A DNA stretch of 64,000 bases from Mucilaginibacter sp. PPCGB 2223 (GCF_001705515.1 NZ_MDJS01000001.1:124001-188000); one strand, 5' to 3'; positions 24,831 to 34,141 are shown, counted from the stretch's first letter. Numbers and translations are program-made. The notes: generated by a model not told the origin, from the sequence alone.

Positions 24831-25667
24831 ATGACACCCATATATATCAATTTTAACGGCGAATTAGTACCTGCGGGCAACCGGCTGATCACGGTTGGCA
24901 ACCGCGGTTTTAAATACGGCGACGGTTTGTTTGAGAGTATGCGGTTAATGAAAGGTAAGCTCAAATTTGTGGATATGCATGCGGACCGCCTGCAAAAGGG
25001 TATGAAAGCGTTGCATATTGACGGATATTCGCAAATGGACAGCTGGTTTTTAAAGGACAAATGCGAAGAACTGGCCGCGCGTAACAAAATTAAGCACGGC
25101 CGCCTGCGCCTCACCGTTTACCGCGATGCCGAGGGCTTTTATTCGCCCAGCCAGAATAAAATGGGTTATTGTATCGAGATACAGCCGGTTGACGAGCCCC
25201 GGTATTTTTTGAATACAAAAGGCCTTATTATGGATATGTATAACGATATACCCAAGCCCATCAACAGCATTTCCAATTATAAAACCTGCAACTCGCTGGT
25301 GTACGTCATGGCGGGTATTTTTAAGAATCAAAACCGGCTCGACGAAGCATTTATCCTGAACCAGAACGGGCACCTGTGCGAGGCGATCAGCGCCAATGTG
25401 TTCGTGGTGTATCAGGATCAGATTTATACCCCTGCTTTAAGCGAAGGATGTATAGGCGGCGTAATGCGCCAGGTGGTGATGGATATTGCCGCTAAGGCAG
25501 AAATGCCGGTTACCGAGGCACAAATAGACCCAGCCATCCTTAACGAAGCCGAAGAGGTATTTTTAACCAATGCCAGCCGCGGCATACAATGGGTAATGGG
25601 CTTTGCCGGCAAACGTTATTTTAACGAAAAAAGTAAGGTGCTGATTGAGGAACTGAATAATGTTTAG
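24831..25667 (+). CDS. class IV aminotransferase (PabC/IlvE-like)
   Basis: 278 residues of the fold-type IV PLP family. FKYGDGLFESMRL is the N-terminal signature, the lysine in SISNYKTCNSLVYVMA is the cofactor lysine, and EAFILNQNGHLCEAISANVFVV and EVFLTNASRGIQWV complete it. Members include aminodeoxychorismate lyase and branched-chain or D-amino-acid aminotransferases. No folate genes are adjacent, so the substrate is not settled. Confidence 0.85.
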   Translation: MTPIYINFNGELVPAGNRLITVGNRGFKYGDGLFESMRLMKGKLKFVDMHADRLQKGMKALHIDGYSQMDSWFLKDKCEELAARNKIKHGRLRLTVYRDAEGFYSPSQNKMGYCIEIQPVDEPRYFLNTKGLIMDMYNDIPKPINSISNYKTCNSLVYVMAGIFKNQNRLDEAFILNQNGHLCEAISANVFVVYQDQIYTPALSEGCIGGVMRQVVMDIAAKAEMPVTEAQIDPAILNEAEEVFLTNASRGIQWVMGFAGKRYFNEKSKVLIEELNNV

Positions 25668-25669
25668 TA

Positions 25670-25720
25670 GGATTTTACTGATTTAATCGGTGGAATCAAA
25701 CAAGACTCAGTGGAATCAAA
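25670..25720. repeat. 9-bp-period repeat N1
   Basis: Units GGATTTTAC, TGATTTAAT, CGGTGGAAT, followed by a second GTGGAATCAAA copy (25690-25700 and 25710-25720 approximately). It fills the space between two convergent stops and resembles N2 at 31044-31077 (AATCGGATT unit). Confidence 0.45.
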
Positions 25721-26509
25721 TTATAGCTCCTGAGTTACCGTAATCGCTTCCTGTATCCCGTCCCACAGATCTATCCTTGCCTGTAAAGCATCTTTAACCG
25801 CATCGGTGGCATCGGCCCAGTTTTGGTTGTTATCCCCGCAAAGGTCGGCAGTCATCTGGTAAGCCAGTTGCGAGTGATGGTCGCCGTCGACCTCGATATG
25901 CCTTTCCAAATAATATAACAGCACATCAACCTTGCCCGGTATTTGCTCGCCGATCTCTTTCACCATATTGGTAAACATGGCGGGTATCAGGTCCTCACGG
26001 CCGAAGGTGAATACCGCTGCCTGTATATAGTCGGGCTCGTTGGTAATTACATCAAAGGTATAACCTACAAAATTGCGAACGGTCTCGGGTATATTTTCAT
26101 CGGCCAAAGCCCAATCAATGCCTGCGCCATTTTGTAAGCGCGCAAACAGGCTTTCTATAGCGACAGGGTTACAGCCCGCCTGCTGCATGGCTTTCAGGTA
26201 GAGTTCAAAATGACTGGCGCGATCTCCGTTTTCGTCCACATCGCTTTCCTCGCCGGCTACTATTTCGTTGATGAGATAACGGGTATCGGCGCTGCCAACC
26301 GGCATCCATGGCGTGGTAACGCAGGTGAGTTTTTGTTGCAACGATTTGAGCAGCGACATAAAATCCCAAACGGCAAATACATGGTGCTCCATGAAAACGC
26401 ACAGATCTTCAATCGAGTTGATATTTTTATAAAGCGGGTGATTGATTAATTGCACCCGGAGCGGTTCGATGTCTTTATTTAGTTGTGCTATCCTGTCGTT
26501 TGCAGTCAT
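25721..26509 (-). CDS. DUF3050 family protein (haem-oxygenase-like fold)
   Basis: 262 residues. The N-terminal [20 protein letters not shown], followed by [19 protein letters not shown], and the C-terminal [20 protein letters not shown] match DUF3050. The spaced E/H residues ([11 protein letters not shown]-x-H-I-x-x-D-x-x-H) fit the metal sites of the haem-oxygenase-like di-iron oxidase superfamily. No reaction is known for this group. It stands alone. Confidence 0.78.
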   Translation of the reverse strand: MTANDRIAQLNKDIEPLRVQLINHPLYKNINSIEDLCVFMEHHVFAVWDFMSLLKSLQQKLTCVTTPWMPVGSADTRYLINEIVAGEESDVDENGDRASHFELYLKAMQQAGCNPVAIESLFARLQNGAGIDWALADENIPETVRNFVGYTFDVITNEPDYIQAAVFTFGREDLIPAMFTNMVKEIGEQIPGKVDVLLYYLERHIEVDGDHHSQLAYQMTADLCGDNNQNWADATDAVKDALQARIDLWDGIQEAITVTQEL

Positions 26510-26630
26510 TTATAAATTATTTTGCCGCAAGTATCGGGATAGGACATGAGTAATAAAAAAAGTAAATGGTTTTTTACTTTGCGATAACTTTATAGCCTTG
26601 TTTGTATAGCATGCGTGACCTTATGATGGG

Positions 26631-26651
26631 ATGCCGAAACAAGTTCGGCAT
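26631..26651. repeat. dispersed hairpin element
   Basis: ATGCCGAA (26631-26638) pairs with TTCGGCAT (26644-26651) in the sequence ATGCCGAAACAAGTTCGGCA, a form that I recall as a common intergenic hairpin of Bacteroidota. It lies just beyond the fmt stop and may act as its terminator. Confidence 0.5.
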
Positions 26652-26665
26652 GACTCCATTTTAAA

Positions 26666-27583
26666 TTATAGCTTCACACCCCTCAAAAACTCCTCAATGC
26701 CCATCCTTTTTTTGCCTTCCAGTTGTACATCGGTAACGCTGATGAAACCATCGAGGCAAGCGAATTTCAAATAAGTTTTTTGATCAGTGAGGAAACCGCC
26801 GGGTTGTATGCCAGGCTCGTCGTTTTGTTTTTGCGCTTTAAATATCTTGAATATCTTATCGTTAAAAATGGTATATGCTGTTGGGTATGGGCTTAAGCCC
26901 CGGATGCGGTTATACACTGCTTCAACCGGTTGGTTAAAATCGATCAGGCAATCTTCTTTGAACAGTTTTGGAGCATGTTTTGGGGGGGCATCTGCTGCGA
27001 TCTCATCTTGTGGTTTTTCTACGTAATCGCCGCTTTCGATAGCTTTAACGGTTTTGACCAATAACCCGGCACCAACTTCCATCAGTTTATCGTGCAGGTC
27101 GCCCGCGGTATCGTCTTCAGCTATAGCAACGCTTTCGGTAAATAAAACATCGCCGGTATCGATTTCCTGTTTCAGCAAAAATGTGCTTACACCGCTAACT
27201 ACTTCGCCATTGATTACCGCCCAGTTAATAGGGGCTGCGCCGCGATAATCGGGCAGGAGCGAGGCATGCAGATTAATAGTTCCTTTCGGCGGCATGTTCC
27301 AAACCACTTCGGGCAGCATGCGGAACGCTACTACCACCTGCAGATCGGCTTTTAAACTACGCAGTTCATCCAAAAACTCCGGGTTACGCAACTTTTCGGG
27401 CTGCAGTACTTTCAGATTATTAGCAACCGCATATTGCTTTACTGCCGATTCGCTCATCTTCAATCCCCGGCCGGATGGTTTATCCGGAGCTGTTATAACG
27501 CCAACGATATCAAAACCCGCTTTTACCAGCGCATCCAGCGATGCCACTGCGAACTCGGGGGTGCCCATGAATACTATTCTCAT
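26666..27583 (-). CDS. fmt: methionyl-tRNA formyltransferase
   Basis: 305 residues from ATG 27583 (MRIVFMGTPEFAVASL). A longer frame from 27652 would translate array H5 into a spurious leader (SQLTTHNSQLK). Domains are the formyltransferase Rossmann domain with the folate motif INLHASLLPDYRGAAPINWA and PDKPSGRG, then the C-terminal tRNA-binding barrel (NRIRGLSPYPTAYT). It formylates initiator Met-tRNA with 10-formyl-THF. It is followed 70 bases upstream (minus strand) by namZ, with H5 between. Confidence 0.95.
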   Translation of the reverse strand: MRIVFMGTPEFAVASLDALVKAGFDIVGVITAPDKPSGRGLKMSESAVKQYAVANNLKVLQPEKLRNPEFLDELRSLKADLQVVVAFRMLPEVVWNMPPKGTINLHASLLPDYRGAAPINWAVINGEVVSGVSTFLLKQEIDTGDVLFTESVAIAEDDTAGDLHDKLMEVGAGLLVKTVKAIESGDYVEKPQDEIAADAPPKHAPKLFKEDCLIDFNQPVEAVYNRIRGLSPYPTAYTIFNDKIFKIFKAQKQNDEPGIQPGGFLTDQKTYLKFACLDGFISVTDVQLEGKKRMGIEEFLRGVKL

Positions 27584-27590
27584 TCTTTTT

Positions 27591-27662
27591 AGTTGTGAGT
27601 TGTGAGTTGTGAGTTGTGAGTGCATTCTTAACAGACAACTCACAACCGGCAACCCGCAACTT
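27591..27662. repeat. 7-bp-period inverted array H5 between namZ and fmt
   Basis: The left arm (27591-27622) is four exact tandem copies of AGTTGTG plus AGTGC. The right arm (27634-27662) reads GACAACT, CACAACC, GGCAACC, CGCAACT, the reverse complement family, and overlaps the namZ stop codon. It shares GACAACTCACAAC with the valS array H11. This is the most regular arm in the window. Confidence 0.9.
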
Positions 27663-28902
27663 AATTATACAACAAATACTTCTTCCTCATCAATTTGTAC
27701 TGGCTCAGCGCCGGTTCCCAGCTCAGGCGAATTTCTTCTTCGCTTTTACCGGCTTCAATTTGCTTACGCAACTGATCGGTACCGGCCAGTTTGGTAAAGT
27801 ACGCTGTAAAAAAATGCTCCTTATCCGGGAATACTTTGTACATATCCATCACCCATTTCAGGTTAATTTTACCCTCTGCGGCTTTATAACGTTGCAGATC
27901 GATGCCATAGCAAACATTGCCTTTTTGAGGCGGGTTATCGCTTACCCCGGGTATGCTCACCGGCGTGAAAGAAAACTTGTACTTATCTTTCAGCAGTGGG
28001 CTGCCGATGACCTGAAAAGGAAAAGGCGTACCACGGCCCAAGCTCAAAGTAGTACCTTCGAACAAACAGATGCTTGGATAAAGCATGACAGATTGCTGAG
28101 TACTCAGGTTTGGCGATGGGTGGATGGGCAGGGTATAAAAGCGTTCGTGCGCATAATTCTCCATTTTAACGATATGGAGCCTGCATTTTACATGGTTTTT
28201 CAACCAGCCTTCACCATTGATCATCCGGGCATATTCGGCCGGCGTCATCCCGTGGGCAATGGGCACCGGGTGCATCCCCACGCCCGATCTGAAAGCGGTA
28301 TCCAAAACCGGCCCGTCTACAAAATAACCGTTCGGGTTTGGCCTGTCCAGTATCATCACCTCTACGTTGTTTTCGGCGCAAGCCTCCATTACATGGTGCA
28401 AAGTGGCAAAATAGGTATAATATCGTGCACCCACATCCTGTATATCAAATATTACAACGTCCAATCCTTTGAGTTCTTCGGCTGTGGGCTTATTGTGTTT
28501 GCCGTAAAGCGATATGGCGGGGATGCCGGTTTTTTCGTCAACCGCATCGTCAATCTTTGCACCGTCGCTGGCATTGCCGCGAAAGCCATGCTCCGGGCCG
28601 AATATTTTTTTCACCTTGATGCCCAGGGCAACCAGGCTATCCAGCGTAGGGGTTAGTTTTTTGCCCATTACCGATGATTGATTGATCACCATGCCGACAT
28701 TTTTACCTTTCAGGTAACCGATATAAGCGGCCGTCCGGTCGGCGCCGGTTATGATAGGTTTTTTGGCATCAAAAGCGGGTTCGTCAATATTGCTGTTGAT
28801 ATTATTGCGCATCCTGCCCCGCGAATAAGTTATGCCGCTGGTTTGCGCGAAAACAAGTATAGCGATCGGTAGCAGGATGATAAGCGAACAGATCTTCTTC
28901 AT
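27661..28902 (-). CDS. namZ: exo-beta-N-acetylmuramidase NamZ (DUF1343)
   Basis: 413 residues with an N-terminal signal peptide (CSLIILLPIAILVFAQ). DUF1343 signatures are VGMVINQSSVMGKKL, IFGPEHGFRGNASDG, DVVIFDIQDVGARYYTYF, and ILDRPNPNGYFVDGP, with conserved His/Glu/Asp residues. NamZ releases single MurNAc residues from the non-reducing ends of peptidoglycan glycans, as established for Bacillus and Tannerella homologues. In this organism it would feed MurNAc recycling in the periplasm. Confidence 0.9.
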   Translation of the reverse strand: MKKICSLIILLPIAILVFAQTSGITYSRGRMRNNINSNIDEPAFDAKKPIITGADRTAAYIGYLKGKNVGMVINQSSVMGKKLTPTLDSLVALGIKVKKIFGPEHGFRGNASDGAKIDDAVDEKTGIPAISLYGKHNKPTAEELKGLDVVIFDIQDVGARYYTYFATLHHVMEACAENNVEVMILDRPNPNGYFVDGPVLDTAFRSGVGMHPVPIAHGMTPAEYARMINGEGWLKNHVKCRLHIVKMENYAHERFYTLPIHPSPNLSTQQSVMLYPSICLFEGTTLSLGRGTPFPFQVIGSPLLKDKYKFSFTPVSIPGVSDNPPQKGNVCYGIDLQRYKAAEGKINLKWVMDMYKVFPDKEHFFTAYFTKLAGTDQLRKQIEAGKSEEEIRLSWEPALSQYKLMRKKYLLYN

Positions 28903-29016
28903 AGGTTTATTTGTGGGGATTTAAAACGATGTTATTTCGGTAAATTAATAACGACTGCAAAATTCGCCATCAATTCTGCATCTTTGCTAAAGTACAAAAA
29001 TAAAAATTTCTGCCGC

Positions 29017-30237
29017 TTGAATTTCGCCTCGTTCATAGCTTCACGTATATCGTTCCGCTCAAAGCGTACTTTTTCAAAACTCATTGTGCGCATTGCTATT
29101 ACGGGTATTATGCTGGGATTGAGCGTGATGATCCTTTCGGTAGCTATCGTAAAAGGGTTTAAAAAAGAAGTTGGCGACCGTATCCAGGCTTTTGCGGGCG
29201 ATATCCGCATTTCTAAGGTCGATCTCAATGCCTCGTTCGAGAATACGCCTTTTAATGATAACGATACACTGGTGAAACGCTTACTGGCTGACAAACAGAT
29301 CACTAAAGTGATGCCATTTGCTACCAAAAACGGCATTATCAAAGCTAAAGACGAGATCGAGGCTATTATTATGAAAGGCGTCGACCGCTCGTACGACTGG
29401 TCGTTCTTAAAACAAAGATTGACCACCGGCCGGGTAATCGACTTTAGCGATACTACCGAATCAAAGCAGGAGATATTGATATCTCAGTATACGGCCGATC
29501 GCCTCAAACTAAAACTGGGCGATAAGTTTGTGATGTATTTCATTCAGCAGCCACTAAAAAAACGTCCTTTCAAAATCGTAGGCATCTTTGACATGGGTGT
29601 TGAGGAAGTGGATAAAACCTTTGCCATTGGCGACCTTGCCCTGATACGCCGCCTGGATGACTGGCACAAGAATCAGATAGGTGGTTATGAGGTGCGTACC
29701 CGGTATTTTGAGAATATCGAACAGGCGGCTGCCTCAGCAAATAACGTGTTACCGCCCGACCTGAAAGCATTTACTATCACCGAAACCTATGCCAGTATTT
29801 TCGAATGGCTAAAGCTGCTCGACGTTAATACGCAGGTAATCCTGGTATTGATGCTGGCAGTGGCTGTTATCAATATGATATCGGCTTTACTGATCATGAT
29901 ACTGGAGCGCACCAGCATGATCGGTATGATTAAAGCCATGGGCGCAACCAATATGGCTATCCAGGAAATATTTATGATCAACGCCTTTTACCTTATCGGC
30001 CTGGGTATGATACTGGGTAATTTACTCGGTCTGGGTGTCTGCATATTGCAATATCAGACACACCTGTTCAAACTCGACCAGGCATCTTATTACATGACCT
30101 TTGTGCCCATCAGTATTAACTGGCTCGATGTGGTTTTGATCAACGCCGGTACTTTATTTGTCTGCCTCCTGGTGCTCATTGTTCCGTCGATGCTGGTTAC
30201 GCGTATATCGCCTGTAAAAGCTATCCGGTTTAAATGA
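29017..30237 (+). CDS. LolC/LolE-like ABC transporter permease
   Basis: 406 residues from TTG 29017 (MNFASFIASRI); an earlier TTG at 28984 adds only a Lys/Asn-rich stretch without family similarity. TM1 (IVRIAITGIMLGLSVMILSV) is followed by a large periplasmic MacB-PCD domain, then three helices (VILVLMLAVAVINMISALLI; MINAFYLIGLGMILGNLLGL; VLINAGTLFVCLLVLIVPSM) and the C-terminal ISPVKAIR signature. Such permeases, with an ABC ATPase, extract lipoproteins for export to the outer membrane. The ATPase gene is not adjacent. The stop abuts the mazG stop. Confidence 0.85.
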   Translation: MNFASFIASRISFRSKRTFSKLIVRIAITGIMLGLSVMILSVAIVKGFKKEVGDRIQAFAGDIRISKVDLNASFENTPFNDNDTLVKRLLADKQITKVMPFATKNGIIKAKDEIEAIIMKGVDRSYDWSFLKQRLTTGRVIDFSDTTESKQEILISQYTADRLKLKLGDKFVMYFIQQPLKKRPFKIVGIFDMGVEEVDKTFAIGDLALIRRLDDWHKNQIGGYEVRTRYFENIEQAAASANNVLPPDLKAFTITETYASIFEWLKLLDVNTQVILVLMLAVAVINMISALLIMILERTSMIGMIKAMGATNMAIQEIFMINAFYLIGLGMILGNLLGLGVCILQYQTHLFKLDQASYYMTFVPISINWLDVVLINAGTLFVCLLVLIVPSMLVTRISPVKAIRFK

Positions 30238-31041
30238 TCAGGTACGCTTTGCCTCTTCCCAAAAAACATCCATTTCGGCAAGGGTCATATCGCGTAACTG
30301 CTTACCGCTTTCTTTCGCTTTGTTTTCGAGGTATTGAAAGCGTTTGATAAATTTTTTGTTGGTTTTCTCGAGCGCGTTTTCAGGGTTGATATCGATAAAA
30401 CGCGCATAATTGATCAATGAAAACAACAGGTCGCCAAACTCACCTTCGGCTTTTTCATGGTCTATTTTTTCTTCGCTTGTCGCATTAAACTCGTTGCGAA
30501 ACTCGCGCATTTCTTCTTCAACCTTTTCCCAAACCTGGCTTTTTTCTTCCCAGTCAAAACCCACGCCGCGGGCTTTTTCCTGTATGCGCGATGCTTTGAC
30601 CAGGGCCGGCAGTGATCCCGGTACACCGGCCAAAACCGACTTGTTGCCTTCTTTCAGTTTCAGCTGTTCCCAATTGCGTTTTACATCTTCCTCGTTCTGC
30701 ACTTCCACATCGCTGTAAATATGCGGGTGCCGGTGTATCAGCTTTTCGCAGATGCCGTTCAAAACATCGGTAATATTAAAATCGCCGGTTTCGCTGCCTA
30801 TTTTGGCATAAAAAACCAGGTGCAGCATAATATCGCCCAGTTCTTTTTTGATCTCCTGCATATCGCCGTCCAGTATCCCGTCCGATAGTTCGTAAGTTTC
30901 TTCAATGGTGAGATGGCGCAAACTTTCCATAGTTTGTTTCATATCCCACGGACAGTTGGCGCGCAGATCGTCCATAATGGCAACCAGGCGTTCAAAAGCG
31001 GTGCCGGGGGTTTGTGCAGATGCAGGAGGTATTAATGGCAT
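30238..31041 (-). CDS. mazG: nucleoside triphosphate pyrophosphohydrolase MazG
   Basis: 267 residues with two MazG repeats. The first has CPWDMKQTMESLRHLTIEE, with the E-E-x-Y-E...E-L-G-D metal-binding motif (KKELGDIMLHLVFYA), and the second has EEMREF...EKAEGEFGDLLFSLINYARF. It hydrolyses NTPs and dNTPs to monophosphates, cleaning the pool and affecting (p)ppGpp signalling. It is tail-to-tail with the LolE-like gene with no spacer. Confidence 0.93.
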   Translation of the reverse strand: MPLIPPASAQTPGTAFERLVAIMDDLRANCPWDMKQTMESLRHLTIEETYELSDGILDGDMQEIKKELGDIMLHLVFYAKIGSETGDFNITDVLNGICEKLIHRHPHIYSDVEVQNEEDVKRNWEQLKLKEGNKSVLAGVPGSLPALVKASRIQEKARGVGFDWEEKSQVWEKVEEEMREFRNEFNATSEEKIDHEKAEGEFGDLLFSLINYARFIDINPENALEKTNKKFIKRFQYLENKAKESGKQLRDMTLAEMDVFWEEAKRT

Positions 31042-31043
31042 GG

Positions 31044-31077
31044 CACGAATTTCACGAATTAAATCGGATTTTCACGG
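31044..31077. repeat. 9-bp-period repeat N2 upstream of mazG
   Basis: Units CACGAATTT, CACGAATTA, AATCGGATT, TTCACGG follow the mazG start codon on its upstream side. A second arm is not seen. Confidence 0.5.
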
Positions 31078-31139
31078 TTAGTAGTTAGCAATTTTTTGTT
31101 TGATTTTTTCAGTAACTTTAACTAACATCAGACAATAAA

Positions 31140-31882
31140 ATGCCCGATTACAATCAATTACTGAACGATATTGAAGTACATTCCATTGCTGGGATACGAC
31201 GATATTTTGAAGAAGGCGGGAACCCCAATGAGGTACATGGCAATATGCCGCTTTTTACCACCATGGTGGAGATGTATACACGCACGCCCCGGTTTAAGGA
31301 TTGCGTTAAGGTTTTTGTAGAATACGGCCTGAAATTTAACGACGCACCCCTGCTTGCGGTATTAGCAGACGATGCCGCTAAGCTGGATGCACTGCTAAGT
31401 TCAGATCCGCCGCAGGTGAAGAGCGCCGAGAGCTTTTTAATAATGCCTACACGCCGCTAACAGGCGGTACGCTGCTGCATGTTTGCGCCGAATACAATAG
31501 TGTAGCCTGCGCCAAAGTACTGGTAAAGCACGGTGCCGATGTAAATGCCCGTGCCGGTGTGGATGAATACGGTTTTGGCGGGCACATGCCTATCTTTCAC
31601 ACCGTAAATCAAAACAGCAATAACTCTGCAGATATGCTGCATTTTTTGTTGGAGCACTCAGCCGACTTAACGACTACCGTTAAAGGATTGATATGGGGCA
31701 AAGGTTATGAGTGGGAAACTTTTATCCCGTCGGTAAACCCGGTAAGCTACGCCATGATGGGTTCGTTGCCGCAAATGCACCGCCGGCAGGAAACTGTGGC
31801 CGAAACGGTATCGCTATTGATTAAATATGCTTACGGAATTGATTACACTCCGGTAAACGTGCCGAATGCTTATTTAGGATAG
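31140..31882 (+). pseudogene. ankyrin-repeat protein with a -1 frameshift
   Basis: Frame one (31140-31460) reads DYNQLLNDIEVHSIAGIRRY with NEVHGNMPLFTTMVEMYTRT and stops after SFLIMPTRR. Frame two picks up at the same place: from 31433 it reads LFNNAYTPLTGGTLLHVCAEY, then VACAKVLVKHGADVNARAGV, clear ankyrin repeat text, and continues to 31882. The switch lies at AGCTTTTTAA (31431-31440), a run of five T. One extra base there would restore a single protein of about 247 residues. This is either a real inactivating deletion, a sequencing error or, less likely, programmed -1 frameshifting. The end overlaps mnmD by 9 bases. Confidence 0.75.
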
Positions 31883-32554
31883 TTTTGTTGCCCGCAGCAT
31901 TTCGCGTTTGCCTGCCGCGCCGGGTACTTTTTCAATTGTACAGCCAAGCGCTTTGAGCATCCGTTTTAAATTGCCGGTAATAGCGTAGGTTACAAATACG
32001 CCGCCGGGCTTTAAAAAACTGATGGTATGCGATATCGCCTCTTCGTTCCACATTTCGGGCTGGTTGGCCGACGCAAAGGCATCGAAGTAGATCACATCAA
32101 ACTGCCGGTCGCTTTTGTACTCCATTAAGCGCAAGGGAGCAGTATGAAGTTTTATATTGGGATTCAGGTTGATAAGCTCTTCCAGGGATGCCATATATCG
32201 CTCCGTAAACGCCTTCCATATCGCCGTTGATACATAAGCGTCATATCCCGTTTGGCCGATCATGTTTTCATCAAGTGGATAGGCTTCGATACCTACATAA
32301 TCAAGTTGGGTGCCCTTGGCAGTACACCAATCAGCACTAAGCAAAAAATTAAGCCCGGTACCAAAACCAACTTCAAGTATCGAAACTTTTTTGTCTTGCC
32401 GGTACGCCAAAAAATGTTTTAAACCTGCATTTAAAAACACGTGTTTGCTTTCCTGCAGGGCGCCGTTGCGGGAATGATAATTTTCGCCAATCTGCGGGTT
32501 GTAAATGGTTTTTGAACCGTCGGCGGTGGTGACGAAATAATTTTGTGAGTCCAT
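31874..32554 (-). CDS. mnmD: tRNA 5-(aminomethyl)-2-thiouridine methyltransferase MnmD-like
   Basis: 226 residues. ENYHSRNGALQESKHVFLNA and ILEVGFGTGLNFLLSADWC give the MnmD/MnmC N-domain SAM-binding pattern, and FDVIYFDAFASANQPEMWNE is the D-A-F-x-P motif that follows. It uses SAM to methylate nm5s2U34 of tRNAs, the last step to mnm5s2U. There is no FAD-dependent MnmC2 domain, so it is the stand-alone form. The ATG lies inside a CTATGGA heptad of array H6. Confidence 0.88.
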   Translation of the reverse strand: MDSQNYFVTTADGSKTIYNPQIGENYHSRNGALQESKHVFLNAGLKHFLAYRQDKKVSILEVGFGTGLNFLLSADWCTAKGTQLDYVGIEAYPLDENMIGQTGYDAYVSTAIWKAFTERYMASLEELINLNPNIKLHTAPLRLMEYKSDRQFDVIYFDAFASANQPEMWNEEAISHTISFLKPGGVFVTYAITGNLKRMLKALGCTIEKVPGAAGKREMLRATKLS

Positions 32555-32619
32555 AGCTGATAGTCCATAGTCAATAGTTTTTTCTTTCTGCTATGGTCTA
32601 TGGACTATCGACCATGGTC
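32548..32619. repeat. 7-bp-period inverted array H6 upstream of mnmD
   Basis: The left arm (32548-32580) reads GTCCATA, GCTGATA, GTCCATA, GTCAATA. The right arm (32591-32619) reads CTATGGT, CTATGGA, CTATCGA, CCATGGT. It shares two 16-mers, ATGGTCTATGGACTAT and CTATCGACCATGGTCT, with H9 upstream of valS. On the minus strand the last left-arm heptad contributes the mnmD ATG. Confidence 0.9.
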
Positions 32620-32627
32620 TTAATAAT

Positions 32628-33959
32628 TTAAGAAAACGAACGAATCGCTTCCCCTAAATCATACACCGGTACGGCATTAATGGCGGTTGCGATAATGCTG
32701 CTGCCCGCTGCCGACCGCGTGCCTCCGGCGCAATGCACCATAACGGGTTTATCGGTCGGTATTTCGCTCAGGCGTTCGCGTAATTCGGGTAAGGGGATGT
32801 TTATGGATTTTTCAAAAACTTTTCGGGTTTTAACCTCGCTGTCATTACGCACATCAACAATAGTATAGTCGCCCGCATGCGCTGTGAAATGTTCAACGTC
32901 AGCAACAGCGCCCCTGGTAACGGCAGTTACCGGGTTTAACAAAACAGCCTTTATATTTTGCTCGTAGCCTATTTTGGCCGCTTTTTTTAACACAGCATCG
33001 ATGACTTCCTTGTTTTCAACCACCAGGTAAAAAACTTCATCAGGGTTAATGATTGATCCCAACCAGGTTTCAAACTTACCGCCATCGGGTATGTTGATCG
33101 CGCCTTTGATGTGGCCATTTACATATTGCTCCCTGGGGCGGGCATCAACCACAGTACCTTTTTCAGGTACTGCGCCGGCATCTAAAAACGGAACGGCTGC
33201 AATGCTCTCAGCTAAAGTTTTGGCGCCGTGTTTATTCATATCAACATCGTAACCAAAATATCGCGGAATAAAGGGCTGGTCCTCGGTCAGTGTTTTTACA
33301 AACTGCAGTTCGCTCATCAGTTGCAGGGCGTAGTTATTACGTAACTCATTGCCTATAGTGCTCTGTAGCTCCGGGCTTAAATTTTTTCCGCATAACGACC
33401 CAGGGCCGTGTGCCGGGTAAACTACCACATCCCCGGGCAGAGTCATCAACTTTTCGCGGGTGCTGTGGTACATCTGCCGGGCAAGGTCTTCTTTTTGGGC
33501 GTGGATATTACCGGCGTTTTCTCGCAGGTCGGGCCGGCCCACATCGCCGACAAAAAGCGTATCGCCGGTAAATATGGCCTTTTGTACATTAAACTCATCT
33601 TCGACAATAATGCATATCGAATCGGGCGAATGGCCCGGGGTGTTGATAGCTTTCAATGTCAGGTCGCCAAGTTCGATGCTGTCGCCATCGTCAAAACCCT
33701 TGTGGGGGTAATCGGCGCCAACCAGCTTACTTACATAGATATCGGCCCCGGTTTGCTGATGTATTTCGAGGTGCGAGCTCACAAAGTCGGCATGCGGATG
33801 AGTTTCAATTACCGCAACGATCCGTGCACCATGCTCGGCAGCCAGATCATAATAAGGTTTGGGGTCGCGGGCAGGGTCGATAACCGCCATTTTGCCCTGG
33901 CTGATCACACCGTAAGAAGCATGCGCCAGCCCTTTATCATAAAATTGATGAATGATCAT
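32628..33959 (-). CDS. MBL-fold hydrolase with two rhodanese domains
   Basis: 443 residues. The N-terminal metallo-beta-lactamase domain has the H54-x-H56-x-D58 motif (ETHPHADFVSSH), INTPGHSPDSICI and FTGDTLFVGDVGRPDL, as in persulfide dioxygenase/glyoxalase II relatives. It is followed by a rhodanese domain without its cysteine (residues about 265-350) and a second one with active Cys410 (VMVHCAGGTRSA). Such fusions act on glutathione persulfide or other sulfane sulfur; the exact substrate is not known. Confidence 0.87.
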   Translation of the reverse strand: MIIHQFYDKGLAHASYGVISQGKMAVIDPARDPKPYYDLAAEHGARIVAVIETHPHADFVSSHLEIHQQTGADIYVSKLVGADYPHKGFDDGDSIELGDLTLKAINTPGHSPDSICIIVEDEFNVQKAIFTGDTLFVGDVGRPDLRENAGNIHAQKEDLARQMYHSTREKLMTLPGDVVVYPAHGPGSLCGKNLSPELQSTIGNELRNNYALQLMSELQFVKTLTEDQPFIPRYFGYDVDMNKHGAKTLAESIAAVPFLDAGAVPEKGTVVDARPREQYVNGHIKGAINIPDGGKFETWLGSIINPDEVFYLVVENKEVIDAVLKKAAKIGYEQNIKAVLLNPVTAVTRGAVADVEHFTAHAGDYTIVDVRNDSEVKTRKVFEKSINIPLPELRERLSEIPTDKPVMVHCAGGTRSAAGSSIIATAINAVPVYDLGEAIRSFS

Positions 33960-33980
33960 TTAGTGGCAAAGATAAATATT

Positions 33981-34016
33981 ATGTGCAGATGTGTAAATGT
34001 ACAGATGTGCAAATGA
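33981..34016. repeat. 8-bp-period array E1
   Basis: Units GCAGATGT, GTAAATGT, ACAGATGT, GCAAATGA follow one another upstream of the MBL-rhodanese start. The reverse complement of E2 (51412-51443) has the same GCAGATG and GCAAATGA units. No opposite arm is visible. Confidence 0.65.
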
Positions 34017-34141
34017 CTTTATACCAACAAGACAATCAGGGCAGGGGGGATAAAGTAAGAAATATTTGCAGCTATGTTAATAAGTCATCCAGGTTAAACT
34101 TCGCGTTTGATAGTAAAAATACGCAAAAAAACGTGCAAAAT

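Noticed and set aside
27616..28656. 346-codon plus-strand frame
   Set aside because: Antisense to namZ, starting in array H5; no family pattern.
31140..31882. Programmed frameshift gene
   Set aside because: The T5 run is not a canonical slippery heptamer and no downstream stem or Shine-Dalgarno-like stimulator is evident; a deletion or sequence error is more likely.
33408..34016. 202-codon plus-strand frame
   Set aside because: Antisense to the MBL-rhodanese gene and ending in repeat E1.
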